The notes below the pieces were generated by a model. The model was not told the DNA's origin, made no database searches, and worked only from the letters and a program-made list of their open reading frames with translations. Shown here one piece after another: positions 18,172-28,074 of a stretch of 64,000 nucleotides of DNA. A program made the translations under genes and the position numbers. Each line of letters begins with the position of its first letter. The stretch's first letter is position 1. This stretch comes from Acetoanaerobium pronyense (GTDB lineage Bacteria > Bacillota > Clostridia > Peptostreptococcales > Filifactoraceae), in contig NZ_JAGGLI010000005.1 of NCBI RefSeq assembly GCF_017874355.1, positions 50,731-114,730 of the forward strand, given 5' to 3'.

Positions 18172-18228
18172 AAAAAAGAACTATATCTAGCTTAGATTGA
18201 AAATCTGGCTAGATATAGTTCTTTTTTC
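18172..18228. terminator. Bidirectional terminator with an about 20-bp stem
   Basis: The stem (18172-18191 / 18208-18227) is essentially perfect. Its A/T-rich bases give a T run on either strand, serving both convergent genes. The sequence just upstream holds two more copies of the arm start (AAGAACCATAACTAAA, AAGAACTATAACTAAA), suggesting local duplication. Confidence 0.85.
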
Positions 18229-18245
18229 AATTATTTAATAACTAT

Positions 18246-18632
18246 CTATAATGACTTATCAATAGCGTATTTTAAAGTTCGCTCCACCGACTTAGCTACT
18301 TCCGATACGCCTGTTGCTCCAGATAGCTTGATTAGCTCCTCGGGTCTTAGCATACCTAGGTAAACCTTTGAGTCTTTTTCATAGGCAACCATTTTGCAAG
18401 GAAGAAAATATCCGATTTCTATATTATAATCAAGAATTTCTTTGGCTTGTTTAGGATTACAGACTTCAAAAATCTTGAAATTCGTAGTAAAATCCAAGCC
18501 CTTTTCTTGAAGCTTATCTTTAAAATTTAGCTCCCAAAGAACTCCGAATCCAGAGTCAGAAAGATTGATTTTAAGACTCTCGCATGCCTCCTCAAAAGTT
18601 TTGGAAGTCTCACGCTCATACTTGATTTCCAT
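18246..18632 (-). CDS. DUF302 domain protein
   Basis: A 128-residue soluble protein. The pattern 'FEEACESLKINLSDSGFGVLWELNFKDKLQEKG' followed by 'FEVCNPKQAKEIL' and 'PCKMVAYEKDSKVYLGMLRPEELIKL' is that of the DUF302 family, small alpha/beta proteins of unknown function often found alone or near redox genes. Full length for the family. ATG start at 18632 with an upstream GGAGGG. Convergent with the unknown gene on its left. No function is assigned. Confidence 0.85.
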   Translation of the reverse strand: MEIKYERETSKTFEEACESLKINLSDSGFGVLWELNFKDKLQEKGLDFTTNFKIFEVCNPKQAKEILDYNIEIGYFLPCKMVAYEKDSKVYLGMLRPEELIKLSGATGVSEVAKSVERTLKYAIDKSL

Positions 18633-18807
18633 AAACTATCCCTCCCAGATTTTTAAAGTATTTGTTAATATAAATTTTACAAATTGCTATTAATAGTTGA
18701 TATACCCATTAAAGACAGTCTAAATTTTTTTTGATGTAAATTTCGTAAAGACTTTTTTTTGTATTTGGAATATAATTTATATTAAGAAAGATTTGGAGGT
18801 GTTTTGT

Positions 18808-19461
18808 TTGATTAAATATATTAAAAATATAAAAGACCCAGTAAGCTGCCTTACACATATGGCAGGGGCGATTGCATCAATTGTAGGACTTGTATTTTTG
18901 CTTACAAAAGCGATTAAATTAGGGACTCCTACCCATATCGTAGGATTTTCTATTTTTGGGGCAAGTTTGATACTTCTCTATACGGCAAGTACCGTGTATC
19001 ATATGCTTGATATTTCAGACAAGGTAAACTTAATTCTAAGAAAGATTGACCATATGATGATATTTGTACTTATAGCAGGTACATATACCCCTATATGTAT
19101 CACGGCGCTTAAGGGAAGCTGGGGCTTTACATTACTTGCGATTATCTGGACTATAGGGATACTTGGAATTATTCTAAAGCTATTTTGGATGGATGCTCCT
19201 AGATGGTTTTCTACGGCTATATATACTGCCATGGGTTGGCTTATAGTTATTGCTATTTATCCTCTTTCCAAGGTACTTCCTACAGGAGCACTCGTTTATA
19301 TGGGCTTGGGAGGGGTATTCTATACAGTAGGAGCAGTAATTTATGGTCTAAAATGGCCTAAAATCAACTTTAAGCATTTTGGTTTCCATGAAATATTTCA
19401 TATTTTTGTTTTGGCAGGAAGTACTAGTCACTTTTTAATGGTATACAACTATTTAATTTAG
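18808..19461 (+). CDS. Hemolysin III / PAQR-family membrane protein
   Basis: A 217-residue seven-helix membrane protein of the YqfA/hemolysin III branch of the PAQR superfamily. The conserved parts are 'DPVSCLTHMAGAIAS' at the N-terminus, 'YTASTVYHM', 'RKIDHMMIFVLIAGTYTPI' and the C-terminal 'FGFHEIFHIFVLAGSTSHF', whose His residues form a zinc site in the superfamily. Cellular function is unsettled (membrane homeostasis or hydrolase). The start is TTG 18808, correctly spaced from GGAGGT at 18795-18800; the longer frame from 18793 would begin inside the ribosome site. Confidence 0.88.
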   Translation: MIKYIKNIKDPVSCLTHMAGAIASIVGLVFLLTKAIKLGTPTHIVGFSIFGASLILLYTASTVYHMLDISDKVNLILRKIDHMMIFVLIAGTYTPICITALKGSWGFTLLAIIWTIGILGIILKLFWMDAPRWFSTAIYTAMGWLIVIAIYPLSKVLPTGALVYMGLGGVFYTVGAVIYGLKWPKINFKHFGFHEIFHIFVLAGSTSHFLMVYNYLI

Positions 19462-19480
19462 TTATATATGGGGTGGTAGC

Positions 19481-19996
19481 TTGAAAGGTCTTGTAGTTTT
19501 CAAAGGAAGATATGGAAGTACAGAGGAATATGCAAATTGGATTGCAGAAGACCTTGGATTTGGTCTTGCATGCTCAGACGATATCAAAAAAAAAGACTTG
19601 GAAAACTATGATGTCCTAGTTATTGGAAGCTCAGTATACACAGGGAGACTTCGAATATCGGACTGGCTTGAAGAAAATAGGGAAATCCTCTTAAAAAAAC
19701 CTATATATCTTTTTACAGTCTCTGGAACTCATCCCACTGAGGACAGAATTTTACAGAGAATACTCAATCTGAGCATTCCGGAAGATATGCATGATAGGTA
19801 TAGACACTATCCTCTTCATGGAAGGCTGGTTTCTAAAAAGCTGACACTTAAAGATAGACTTTTCATATCTTTTGGTTCAAGAATTGCAAATGGAGGAGTA
19901 AAACCAAAAGGAAATCCACTTAGAGACTATGATTATGTGGCAAGAGATAGTATAAATGCAATGGTTGAAGAGATAAGAAGAAATATAGAAGCATAG
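19481..19996 (+). CDS. Flavodoxin-domain protein (protoporphyrinogen oxidase HemG-like)
   Basis: A 171-residue flavodoxin-fold protein. The N-terminal FMN phosphate loop reads 'FKGRYGSTEEYANWIAEDLG' and the second loop 'VIGSSVYTGRLR', as in the HemG/flavodoxin_5 group. It probably binds FMN and transfers electrons; a haem role is doubtful because no haem genes are nearby and the host looks like a fermenter. TTG start at 19481 behind GGGGTGG. It follows the PAQR gene by 19 bp, so they probably form an operon. Confidence 0.8.
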   Translation: MKGLVVFKGRYGSTEEYANWIAEDLGFGLACSDDIKKKDLENYDVLVIGSSVYTGRLRISDWLEENREILLKKPIYLFTVSGTHPTEDRILQRILNLSIPEDMHDRYRHYPLHGRLVSKKLTLKDRLFISFGSRIANGGVKPKGNPLRDYDYVARDSINAMVEEIRRNIEA

Positions 19997-20058
19997 AATT
20001 TCATATAATATATCCTATAAAATAATCAGATTGTAACAAAACTATTAAAAATACAAAT

Positions 20059-20453
20059 ATGAAAAACATACATGATATGAGGGTAGCTTACAGAAGATTT
20101 GAAACCTCTATCGAAACATACAACTATATTTTCATCACAGAAAAAAGCTAAAATCTAAAGATATAAAAAAAGTATTTAAAGTTTTAGGAAAAATGAGGGA
20201 CATACAGATTCAGAAGGAGCTTATAAAAGACTTTAAAATTGATGATAAAGTATCCTCCTATATAAAATATCTTGATAAAGAGTTTTCAAATAGAGATGAA
20301 GAGTTTAAAGACATCCTAAAACAATTTTCTATAATAGATATGGAAGCCTATATAAAAAAAATCTTAAAAGTAATTAAAAGGGAGAGTAAGAAAAATTCCA
20401 AAAAGTTAAAAAAGAAAAATCTCAAAAAAATCTATCTTAAATCAAAAGAATAA
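20059..20453 (+). pseudogene. Broken CHAD-domain gene
   Basis: Frame one from ATG 20059 reads MKNIHDMRVAYRRFETSIE, the signature His-Asp-x-Arg-Val-x-x-Arg-Arg-x start of a CHAD domain (a basic helical domain that binds polyphosphate), and stops at 20149. A -1 shift in the A6 run at 20141-20146 restores the family sequence: KKLKSKDIKKVFKVLGKMRDIQIQ, the usual 'LGxxRDxxVQ' second helix, up to TAA 20453. Further in-frame coding-like sequence reaches 20540, inside the terminator. The remnant (about 130-165 residues) is also short compared with a full CHAD domain. The simplest reading is loss of one A plus truncation. Confidence 0.7.
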
Positions 20454-20514
20454 ATTGTTGAAATGCTGGATAATATTATAGAGACTCAAAAGAGAAAAAT
20501 AGAAATATTGAAAA

Positions 20515-20560
20515 AGGAGCATGTACCTGAAATTAAATAATTTCAGGTACATGCTCCTCT
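20515..20560. terminator. Terminator after the CHAD remnant
   Basis: A perfect 20-bp stem (20516-20535 / 20538-20557) with a two-base loop. The plus-strand tail is only TCTTGT; the minus-strand tail is TTTTTC, so the hairpin is stronger leftward. Confidence 0.7.
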
Positions 20561-20662
20561 TGTACTTACGGAGAAATTGAAGTAATATAGTAGTTAGATT
20601 ATTTTTGATTTAATGAAAAATATTTAGTGTTTTTTAAGGTTTAGTATTGTTTGGAGGAAATG

Positions 20663-21769
20663 ATGATTTTTAAGAATCTAAAGGATTTGGATTATAAGCT
20701 TATTCTTACGGTCCTTTTGCTTCATCTGTGCGGTATCACTCTTATAGCAAGTGCCACAAAGATGAATCAGGGATATATATCTAGAGAATTCATTATACAA
20801 AACATATCGTTTGGTCTGGGAATAGTATCAATAATTGGTATGATGTTCTTTGATTATAGAGATTTGAAAAGGTATCACTGGATATTTTATGGCATCGGGC
20901 TAGTGCTTCTTGCAATAGTATTTATTCCAGGAGTAGGGATAAATGTGGGTGGGTCTACAAGATGGATAAATATTGGAATAATGAACCTTCAGACATCTGA
21001 GGTAGTTAAGATTACATATATAATCAGTTTTGCAGCATTTGTAGAAGAGAGAAGGGGAAATTTTGATACATGGAAAGACTTAATTCCTCCTGCTCTTTAT
21101 ATACTTCCTGTATTTATACTTATGATGAGACAGCCAGACCTTGGAGGAAGCATTGTATTTATAGTAATATCATTTAGTATGCTTTTTATATCAGGACTTA
21201 ATATGAAAATCGTAGGTATGGCTTCAGGTCTCTTTCTTGCATCAATGCCTATGATATATAGATTTGTACTTAGACCTCATCAAAGAGTAAGAATAGATGC
21301 ATTTTTGAATCCATCTGATCCAAGCTTTCCAGGGAACTTCCAAGTCATCCAATCAATGATAGCGATAGGTTCAGGACAGATTTTTGGAAAAGGACTCTTT
21401 AGAGGAACTCAAAATCAATTACACTTTCTACCTGTCCAAGAGTCAGATTTTATTTTTGCTGTCTTAGGAGAAGAGTTTGGACTTATGGGAATGAGTGTAG
21501 TAGTACTACTATTTTTCTTTTTTCTTATAAGAGTTCTTAAGAATGCAGTAATGGCAAAGGACTTTTATGGTACCTTGATTGTAACTGGGGTTTTATCCAT
21601 GTTTACCTATCAGATATTTCAAAATATAGGGATGGTAATGGGAATCATGCCGGTTACTGGAGTTACTCTCCCATTTATAAGCTATGGGGGTAGCTCAATG
21701 CTTACTAGTATGATTGCAGTGGGGCTTGTAATTAACGTATCTATTAGAATAAAACATAGAGTAAATTAA
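20663..21769 (+). CDS. rodA: SEDS-family cell-wall polymerase (RodA/FtsW type)
   Basis: A 368-residue polytopic protein with about ten transmembrane helices, of the shape/elongation/division/sporulation (SEDS) family, which polymerises lipid II into glycan strands with a partner class B PBP. Motifs: 'GVGINVGGSTRWINIGIMNLQTSEVVKITYIISFA', 'PDLGGSIVFIVISFSMLFISG', 'FLPVQESDFIFAVLGEEFGLMG' (conserved catalytic Asp) and 'GVTLPFISYGGSSML'. The RodA assignment over FtsW or SpoVE is tentative: no mreBCD or division genes are nearby. The ATG at 20663 is best placed relative to GGAGG at 20653-20657. leuS follows after 60 bp, an odd pairing. Confidence 0.9.
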   Translation: MIFKNLKDLDYKLILTVLLLHLCGITLIASATKMNQGYISREFIIQNISFGLGIVSIIGMMFFDYRDLKRYHWIFYGIGLVLLAIVFIPGVGINVGGSTRWINIGIMNLQTSEVVKITYIISFAAFVEERRGNFDTWKDLIPPALYILPVFILMMRQPDLGGSIVFIVISFSMLFISGLNMKIVGMASGLFLASMPMIYRFVLRPHQRVRIDAFLNPSDPSFPGNFQVIQSMIAIGSGQIFGKGLFRGTQNQLHFLPVQESDFIFAVLGEEFGLMGMSVVVLLFFFFLIRVLKNAVMAKDFYGTLIVTGVLSMFTYQIFQNIGMVMGIMPVTGVTLPFISYGGSSMLTSMIAVGLVINVSIRIKHRVN

Positions 21770-21829
21770 ACCCTAGGTTAATTCACAATAAAAATCAAAA
21801 TGGCTAGCATTTTGAGAGGAGGATAAATT

Positions 21830-24232
21830 TTGGAAAGATACAACCATAAACAAATTGAGAAAAAATGGCAGGACGCTTGGGAAGAAAAAGGCGTATTTCA
21901 TGCCTCGAATGATTCTGAAAAGCCTAAGTTTTACCCCCTTGTAGAGTTCCCATATCCATCTGGACATGGTCTTCATGTAGGGCATCCACGTTCCTATACT
22001 GCACTTGATATAGTTGCAAGAAAAAGAAGACTAGGTGGTTACAATGTCCTTTATCCAATCGGTTGGGATGCATTTGGTCTTCCAACAGAAAACTATGCCA
22101 TAAAACATAAGATTCATCCAAGGGAAGTAACTAAGGAAAATATAGCAAACTTCAAAAGACAGCTTCAGTCACTTGGTATTTCATTTGACTGGTCGAGAGA
22201 AATAAATACAACAGACCCAAACTATTACAAATGGACTCAGTGGATATTTATAAAACTTTTCGAAAAGGGTCTTGCCTATAAAAACAAGATGCCTATCAAC
22301 TGGTGTAACAGCTGTAAGGTTGGTCTTGCAAATGAAGAAGTAATCCAAGGTAAATGTGAAAGATGTGGTGGAGAGGTAGTAAGAAAAGAGAAAAATCAGT
22401 GGATGTTAAAAATTACTGAGTACGCTGATAGACTTATAGATGACCTTGATACAGTTAATTATATAGAAAGAGTAAAAATCCAGCAAAAGAACTGGATAGG
22501 AAGATCTTACGGAATGGAGATTGATTTTCCAGTTGCAGACACTCATTTAACTGTATTTACTACAAGACCTGATACTATATACGGAGCCACCTATATGGTA
22601 ATATCTCCAGAACATCCAATAATCACTGAAAAAGCTTCAATGATTGAAAATCTTGAGGAAGTAATGGCATATAAAGAAGAGGCTGCTAGAAAATCTGAGT
22701 TTGAAAGAACTGAGATGAGTACAGAAAAGACAGGGGTAAGAATTAAAGGAATTCCTGTAATCAACCCTCTTACTAAAAAAGAAATACCTCTTTTTGTATC
22801 TGATTATGTACTTATGACTTATGGTACAGGCTCAATAATGGCAGTTCCAGGACATGACACTAGAGACCACGAGTTTGCAAAAGCGTTTGACCTTCCAATA
22901 GTTGAAGTAGTTTCTGGTGGCAATGTAGATGAAGAAGCATACACGGATATTGATAGCGGAACACTTGTAAACTCTGATATCATAAATGGACTTGACGTAA
23001 AGACTGCAAAGGAAAAGATATCAGATTATCTTGAGTCAATAGGAATAGGAAGAAAAAAAGTAAACTATAAGCTTAGAGACTGGGTATTTTCAAGACAGCG
23101 TTACTGGGGAGAGCCAATACCTCTTGTACACTGTGAAAAGTGTGGATGGGTTGCAATTCCAGAGTCTGAGCTTCCACTAACTCTTCCAGAAGTTGATTCA
23201 TATGAGCCGACTGATGATGGAGAATCTCCACTTTCTAAAATAACAGACTGGGTAGAGACAACATGCCCTAGTTGTAATGGTCATGCCCATAGAGAAACTG
23301 ATACTATGCCGCAGTGGGCAGGTTCATCTTGGTATTTCTTAAGATATGCAGATCCAAGCAATAATGAACAGCTGGCTTCAAAAGAGGCACTTGATTACTG
23401 GATGCCTGTAGATTGGTATAATGGTGGAATGGAGCATACGACTCTTCACCTTTTATATTCAAGATTCTGGCACAAGGTGCTTTATGATGTAGGAGCTGTA
23501 TCAGAGGTAGAGCCTTATAGCAAAAGAACATCTCACGGTATGATACTTGGTGAAAACAATGAAAAAATGTCAAAATCAAGAGGAAATGTAGTCAACCCAG
23601 ATGATATAGTTGAAGAATACGGTGCAGATACATTTAGGATGTATGAGATGTTCATAGGAGACTTTGAAAAAAGTGTTCCATGGTCTTCCCAAGGAATAAA
23701 AGGCTGCAGAAGATTTATAGAAAGAGTATGGAAGCTTAAAGATATCATAAAGGCAGAAGATTATTATAGCAAGCTAGTTGAAGTTTCAGTTCACAAGACT
23801 ATAAAAAAGGTAACTGAAGACTTCGAAACCCTAAAATTTAATACAGCAATTGCAGCTATGATGTCTTTGGTGAATGAATTTTATGATGCTAAAGGAATCA
23901 CAAAAGAAGACTACAAGACTCTTTTAATCCTTCTAAACCCTGTAGCTCCTCATGTTACTGAAGAAATATGGAGTATAATGGATTTTGGAGGAGATTTAAA
24001 CGAAGCAAAATGGCCTGAGCATGATGAGTCCAAGCTTGTAGAAAAGACTATAGAAATTCCGGTTCAGATAAATGGAAAAGTTAGAGGGAAGATTGTAGTT
24101 GCTGCTGATATTTCCAAAGAGGATATAATCATTATGGCAAAATCAGACCTTATCGTAAAAGATATGCTAGATGGAAAAGAAATTAAAAAAATAATATATG
24201 TTCCAGGAAAGATATTGAATATTGTGGTATAG
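21830..24232 (+). CDS. leuS: Leucyl-tRNA synthetase
   Basis: An 800-residue class I aminoacyl-tRNA synthetase charging tRNA-Leu. The HIGH motif appears as '[17 protein letters not shown]' and KMSKS as '[11 protein letters not shown]'. The inserted CP1 editing domain is present ('[20 protein letters not shown]'), and '[20 protein letters not shown]' holds its conserved Asp. The zinc-binding '[15 protein letters not shown]' and the C-terminal tRNA-binding domain ending '[14 protein letters not shown]' are also seen. Full length for bacterial LeuRS. The TTG start at 21830 is 7 bp from AGGAGG. No T-box leader is possible in the 60-bp gap upstream. Confidence 0.97.
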   Translation: MERYNHKQIEKKWQDAWEEKGVFHASNDSEKPKFYPLVEFPYPSGHGLHVGHPRSYTALDIVARKRRLGGYNVLYPIGWDAFGLPTENYAIKHKIHPREVTKENIANFKRQLQSLGISFDWSREINTTDPNYYKWTQWIFIKLFEKGLAYKNKMPINWCNSCKVGLANEEVIQGKCERCGGEVVRKEKNQWMLKITEYADRLIDDLDTVNYIERVKIQQKNWIGRSYGMEIDFPVADTHLTVFTTRPDTIYGATYMVISPEHPIITEKASMIENLEEVMAYKEEAARKSEFERTEMSTEKTGVRIKGIPVINPLTKKEIPLFVSDYVLMTYGTGSIMAVPGHDTRDHEFAKAFDLPIVEVVSGGNVDEEAYTDIDSGTLVNSDIINGLDVKTAKEKISDYLESIGIGRKKVNYKLRDWVFSRQRYWGEPIPLVHCEKCGWVAIPESELPLTLPEVDSYEPTDDGESPLSKITDWVETTCPSCNGHAHRETDTMPQWAGSSWYFLRYADPSNNEQLASKEALDYWMPVDWYNGGMEHTTLHLLYSRFWHKVLYDVGAVSEVEPYSKRTSHGMILGENNEKMSKSRGNVVNPDDIVEEYGADTFRMYEMFIGDFEKSVPWSSQGIKGCRRFIERVWKLKDIIKAEDYYSKLVEVSVHKTIKKVTEDFETLKFNTAIAAMMSLVNEFYDAKGITKEDYKTLLILLNPVAPHVTEEIWSIMDFGGDLNEAKWPEHDESKLVEKTIEIPVQINGKVRGKIVVAADISKEDIIIMAKSDLIVKDMLDGKEIKKIIYVPGKILNIVV

Positions 24233-24263
24233 AAATATCCTTCCATATAACAAAACAATGATT

Positions 24264-24292
24264 CAGGCACTATAATTAGTGCCTGTTTTTTT
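24264..24292 (+). terminator. leuS terminator
   Basis: Stem CAGGCACT (24264-24271) / AGTGCCTG (24278-24285) followed by T7. Confidence 0.88.
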
Positions 24293-24371
24293 ATGAAATA
24301 AATTAAGTGAATATCTTTAAAAGATATAAGACAATTACGTAGTAATTAAATTACAAAAATACAAAAAAATA

Positions 24372-24400
24372 TTGAAATAATATTTCAAATGACATATAAT
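24372..24400 (+). promoter_or_regulatory. murQ promoter with overlapping palindromic operator
   Basis: TTGAAA (24372-24377), 17-bp spacer, TATAAT (24395-24400) is a near-consensus sigma-A promoter. The perfect 17-bp palindrome TTGAAATAATATTTCAA (24372-24388) covers the -35 and half the spacer. It is the obvious operator for a repressor; the MurR/RpiR-type regulator encoded in the same cluster is the leading candidate. Confidence 0.7.
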
Positions 24401-24473
24401 ATAATTACAGAAATTTCTTAAAACAAAATAATAGATTTTAGTTTTGATTAAAGTTAAAGAAGAGAGGGATATT

Positions 24474-25382
24474 ATGAGTATAGATTTAAAGACAATGACT
24501 ACAGAAGAGCGAAATCCAAACAGCCTAGGTATAGATAATCTTTCAACTATAGATATGATGAAAACCATCAATGCTGAGGACAAAAAAGTAGCACTAGCTG
24601 TGGAGAAAGAGCTTGAAAATATAGCAAAGACAGTAGATATAATAGCTGAGCAGCTTAGCTTAGGAGGAAGACTCATATATATAGGGGCAGGGACAAGTGG
24701 TAGACTTGGTATACTTGATGCATCTGAATGCCCTCCGACATATGGCACTGACCCATCTCTTGTCCAAGGTCTTATTGCCGGAGGAGAGGAAGCTATTTTT
24801 AAGGCTGTTGAAGGGGCAGAGGATAGTGAGGAAGACGGGGAAAACGATCTTGTAGCCATAGGGTTTAATGAAAAAGATGTACTTGTGGGGATAGCAGCAA
24901 GTGGCAGAACTCCATATGTAATAGGGGCAATGAACTACGCAAATTCTATAGGAGCAAAGACTATTTCAATAAGTTGCAATAGTGAGAGTAAGATGTCAAA
25001 GCTAGCAACCCTTTCTATAACCATAGTTGTTGGCCCTGAGGTTGTGACTGGATCTACAAGAATGAAAGCAGGAACAGCTCAGAAAATGGTACTGAATATG
25101 CTTTCTACAGGAGCTATGATAAAGCTGGGTAAGGTATATGAAAATCTAATGGTGGATGTAAGTGCTACTAATTTGAAGCTTGTGGAAAGAGCAAAGAGAA
25201 TTGTAATGGAGGCTACTTCTGTATCTAGAGAAGAGGCTGAAGAGTATCTTGTACTCACAGACTATGATGTAAAGCTTACTATTTTTATGATACTTTCCCA
25301 AATATCAGATAAAAAATCAGCTAAAGATATACTGGAAAAAAATAAAGGTCATATAAGAAAGGCAATTGAAGATATTCATTAA
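24474..25382 (+). CDS. murQ: N-acetylmuramic acid 6-phosphate etherase
   Basis: A 302-residue SIS-domain lyase that splits MurNAc-6-phosphate into GlcNAc-6-phosphate and D-lactate in the cytoplasm. The SIS phosphosugar site is visible as '[28 protein letters not shown]' (the catalytic Glu of MurQ is in 'DASECPPT'), '[18 protein letters not shown]' and '[24 protein letters not shown]'. Length is standard. The start is ATG 24474 behind GAGAGGGA; an upstream in-frame ATT-rich extension has no site. First gene of the amino-sugar cluster, immediately followed by the PTS gene (32 bp). Confidence 0.97.
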   Translation: MSIDLKTMTTEERNPNSLGIDNLSTIDMMKTINAEDKKVALAVEKELENIAKTVDIIAEQLSLGGRLIYIGAGTSGRLGILDASECPPTYGTDPSLVQGLIAGGEEAIFKAVEGAEDSEEDGENDLVAIGFNEKDVLVGIAASGRTPYVIGAMNYANSIGAKTISISCNSESKMSKLATLSITIVVGPEVVTGSTRMKAGTAQKMVLNMLSTGAMIKLGKVYENLMVDVSATNLKLVERAKRIVMEATSVSREEAEEYLVLTDYDVKLTIFMILSQISDKKSAKDILEKNKGHIRKAIEDIH

Positions 25383-25414
25383 AATATTTTATTAACGGAA
25401 AAAGGGGTGCTATT

Positions 25415-26848
25415 ATGTCTTCTATTACGAACAAGGAATTATCTGTTAGGATTATTGAGCTTTTAGGCGGTAAAGAAAACATTATTAATGTCACTAACTG
25501 CATGACTAGAGTCAGAATACAAGTAAAGAGGAGAGGAGAAGTAAGGCTAGATGAGCTAAAGACCGTAGAAGGAGTTATGGGAGTAGTCGAAGCAGAAACT
25601 ATCCAAATAGTAGTGGGACCTGGAAAGGCAAAGAAGGTTGCTGATATATTAAATGAAGATTTGGATTTATATGGACAGCCTCATGTTACAGAGGACTGGC
25701 AAAGCAACAAACAAGAAATCAAAAAAGGGCAGAAGCAAAGTAAATTAAAAAGTGCCCTTGAAACTATAGCTGGAATATTCGTACCTCTTATACCTGCAAT
25801 TATTGCGGCTGGTATCTTCAACGGATTTAGTAGTCTTATAGGTACTATGCAGCAACAGGGAGGACTTCCTCAGGACAGTCAGTTTTGGGAAGTAACACGT
25901 CTTTTATTTTCATTGATTGGAAGTAGTTTCCTTGGCTATTTTGCTATATTTACAGGGGTCAATGCAGCAAGAAGATTTGGGGCAACTGAAGGTCTAGGTG
26001 GAATGGTTGGAGCGATGTCCATTTCTGCTCAGATAGTAAGTATATCAGAAATATTTGGTCTTTATGATGCTCAAACTCCACTAAACTCTATCTTAACCAC
26101 AGGTAAAGGTGGGATAGTAGGGGTTATAATAGGAGTATATCTTCTTTCAAAAATAGAAAAATTTGTGAGAAAGAGTGTACCAGATGTACTTGACTTGATA
26201 ATAACACCTATAGTAACCCTTCTTATTACAGCATTAATATTTGTATTTGCAATAATGCCTTTATCAGGAATAGCATCAGACTGGCTAGTTAGTGCACTGA
26301 GCGTTATTATTGGCTCTGATAATATGGTGGTAAGTGTTATTTCTGGATATATACTTTCTGCACTGTTTTTACCAATGGTTCTTCTTGGACTTCACCATGG
26401 ACTGATTCCTATATATGCTATCCAGCTTGAAGCATTCGGAGGAGTTTCACTTTTCCCTGTACTTGCAATGGCAGGAGCTGGACAGGTAGGGGCAGCTATA
26501 GCGATTTATATGATATGTAAAAAAGTTGGAAACGATAGGATGAAGCAAGTAATTGCAGGAGCCCTTCCAGCTGGTATTCTTGGAATAGGAGAGCCACTGA
26601 TATATGGAGTTACCCTTCCACTTGGAAAGCCATTTATTACGGCTGGTCTTGGAGCTGGGTTTGGAGGAGCTTATGTAATGGCCACTCAAGTAATGGCTAC
26701 AGCATGGGGACCTTCAGGTCTTGTTGCAGTACCACTTATGCAACCAAGCTCAATGATTCACTATGTTATTGGAATATTTATTTCATATATAGGAGGATTT
26801 ATAATCACTAGAATTTTTATTAAAGATTCTGATGTGGCAGGAGTATAG
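25415..26848 (+). CDS. murP: PTS transporter EIIBC, MurNAc/GlcNAc-glucose superfamily
   Basis: A 477-residue phosphotransferase permease. The EIIB domain (1-85) has the phosphorylated Cys29 in 'NVTNCMTRVRI', then a linker, and an EIIC domain (about 110-470) with about ten helices and the 'GILGIGEPLIYGVTLPLGKPF' substrate motif (the conserved 'GITEPIE' equivalent). There is no EIIA domain, so it depends on a separate EIIA, as MurP does. Its position between murQ and mupG makes MurNAc or MurNAc-GlcNAc the likely substrate, imported as the 6-phosphate. A terminator-like hairpin follows. Confidence 0.9.
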   Translation: MSSITNKELSVRIIELLGGKENIINVTNCMTRVRIQVKRRGEVRLDELKTVEGVMGVVEAETIQIVVGPGKAKKVADILNEDLDLYGQPHVTEDWQSNKQEIKKGQKQSKLKSALETIAGIFVPLIPAIIAAGIFNGFSSLIGTMQQQGGLPQDSQFWEVTRLLFSLIGSSFLGYFAIFTGVNAARRFGATEGLGGMVGAMSISAQIVSISEIFGLYDAQTPLNSILTTGKGGIVGVIIGVYLLSKIEKFVRKSVPDVLDLIITPIVTLLITALIFVFAIMPLSGIASDWLVSALSVIIGSDNMVVSVISGYILSALFLPMVLLGLHHGLIPIYAIQLEAFGGVSLFPVLAMAGAGQVGAAIAIYMICKKVGNDRMKQVIAGALPAGILGIGEPLIYGVTLPLGKPFITAGLGAGFGGAYVMATQVMATAWGPSGLVAVPLMQPSSMIHYVIGIFISYIGGFIITRIFIKDSDVAGV

Positions 26849-26860
26849 TTAATATAAAAT

Positions 26861-26903
26861 AAAAGTTTGGGTAGAGATTATATAGTCTCCACCCAAACTT
26901 TTT
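26861..26903 (+). terminator. Terminator between murQP and mupG
   Basis: A 12-bp stem AAAAGTTTGGGT (26861-26872) / ACCCAAACTTTT (26891-26902), with an inner AGAGA/TCTC pairing. It divides the cluster into murQ-murP and mupG-murR-nagB-nagA, by termination or by partial read-through. Confidence 0.75.
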
Positions 26904-27006
26904 GAATATATAAACCTTTAGCATGAATTTTTTTATCTGATGTAAGTTTAAGCTTCATTAAAAATAAACTATCTTTAGTGATCTATATTAAAAGGAGAAT
27001 TATAAT

Positions 27007-28041
27007 ATGTTTGGAATATCAATATATACAGGAATGGACTATAGCCTTGAAGACAATCTGAAATATCTTGAAAATGCAAAAAAATATGGGATAGATACAG
27101 TTTTTACATCTCTTCATATTCCGGAAGCTCAAGAGAGACTGTATGAGGAGACCAAAGAAATACTAAAAAAAACTAAAGAACTTGATATGAAAATTATTGC
27201 AGATATTTCAAAAGGTTTTATGGAAAAAATAGAAATAAAGGATTATAATATTCATTCCCTAAGACTAGATTTTGGATTTTCAATAGAGGAAATAACTGAT
27301 TTAACTAAAAACAAGGAATTCAAAATTCAGATTAATGCAAGTACAATAGATGAAGCCTATTTAAAAGAGTTAATAGAAAAAGGGGCAGACCTTGAAAATA
27401 TAGAAGTTGGTCATAACTATTATCCAAGAAAAGATACAGGAATTTCATACACGCTTCTTAAAGAAAGAAACAGTGTTTTTAAAAAATACGGCTTCAGCAT
27501 TATGGCCTTTGTATCCTCACTTAATGAAAGAAGAGGGCCTATATATGAGGGCCTTCCTACCCTAGAATCCACAAGAGAAATAAGACCTTTATTATCAGCT
27601 CAGTATCTATTAAATGCTGGAGTAGATATAGTTATAATAGGAGATGCATTTGCATCAGATAAAGAAATAAATGATATGACTAAAATAAAAAAAGATATCT
27701 GGACTATCCCTCTAAAAGCAGAGAATATCACAAAAGAAGAGATGGATGTACTATCTGGAGTACATACGAATAGGATGGACCCAGGTGAATTTACAATAAG
27801 GTCCCAAGAGGCAAGACTTAAAAAGACCAGTTCAATCAAAAAAAGAAATACAGGAGAAAGATTAAAGTACTTTCTGACAATAGACAATGAAGGATATCTT
27901 AGATATGAAAGAGAATTACAAATAGTCATGAAAAATCTTCCGTCTGATGATAGAATAAATATAATTGGAGATTTATCAGAATCATCTCTGTTGATTAATC
28001 AAATAAAACCAGGGGATAAATTTGAATTTTTGATTGATTAG
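27007..28041 (+). CDS. mupG: MupG-family (DUF871) 6-phospho-N-acetylmuramidase
   Basis: A 344-residue protein of the DUF871 family, founded functionally by Staphylococcus aureus MupG, which cleaves MurNAc-6P-GlcNAc to MurNAc-6P and GlcNAc. An N-terminal TIM-barrel region (about 1-230) contains 'GIDTVFTSLHIPE', 'LRLDFGFSIEEI', 'VGHNYYPRKDTGIS' and 'GLPTLESTREIRPLLSAQYLLNAGVDIVIIGDAFA'. A smaller C-terminal domain ends in 'IKPGDKFEFLID'. Neighbours murQ, the PTS gene and murR match the staphylococcal operon content and support the assignment. Strong AAGGAGA site before ATG 27007. Confidence 0.88.
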   Translation: MFGISIYTGMDYSLEDNLKYLENAKKYGIDTVFTSLHIPEAQERLYEETKEILKKTKELDMKIIADISKGFMEKIEIKDYNIHSLRLDFGFSIEEITDLTKNKEFKIQINASTIDEAYLKELIEKGADLENIEVGHNYYPRKDTGISYTLLKERNSVFKKYGFSIMAFVSSLNERRGPIYEGLPTLESTREIRPLLSAQYLLNAGVDIVIIGDAFASDKEINDMTKIKKDIWTIPLKAENITKEEMDVLSGVHTNRMDPGEFTIRSQEARLKKTSSIKKRNTGERLKYFLTIDNEGYLRYERELQIVMKNLPSDDRINIIGDLSESSLLINQIKPGDKFEFLID

Positions 28042-28074
28042 AAAATTAAAAACCTTTAAGCAGGAGGAAAAAAA

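Noticed and set aside
20141..20151. Programmed -1 frameshift in the CHAD gene at the A6 run
   Set aside because: The run is not in the X-XXY-YYZ phase needed (the heptamer in phase would be A AAA AGC), no stimulatory stem is close, and the domain is also truncated; decay or a one-base error is simpler.
21770..21829. T-box leader controlling leuS
   Set aside because: The upstream gap is only 60 bp, too short for a T-box, and contains no specifier or antiterminator sequence.
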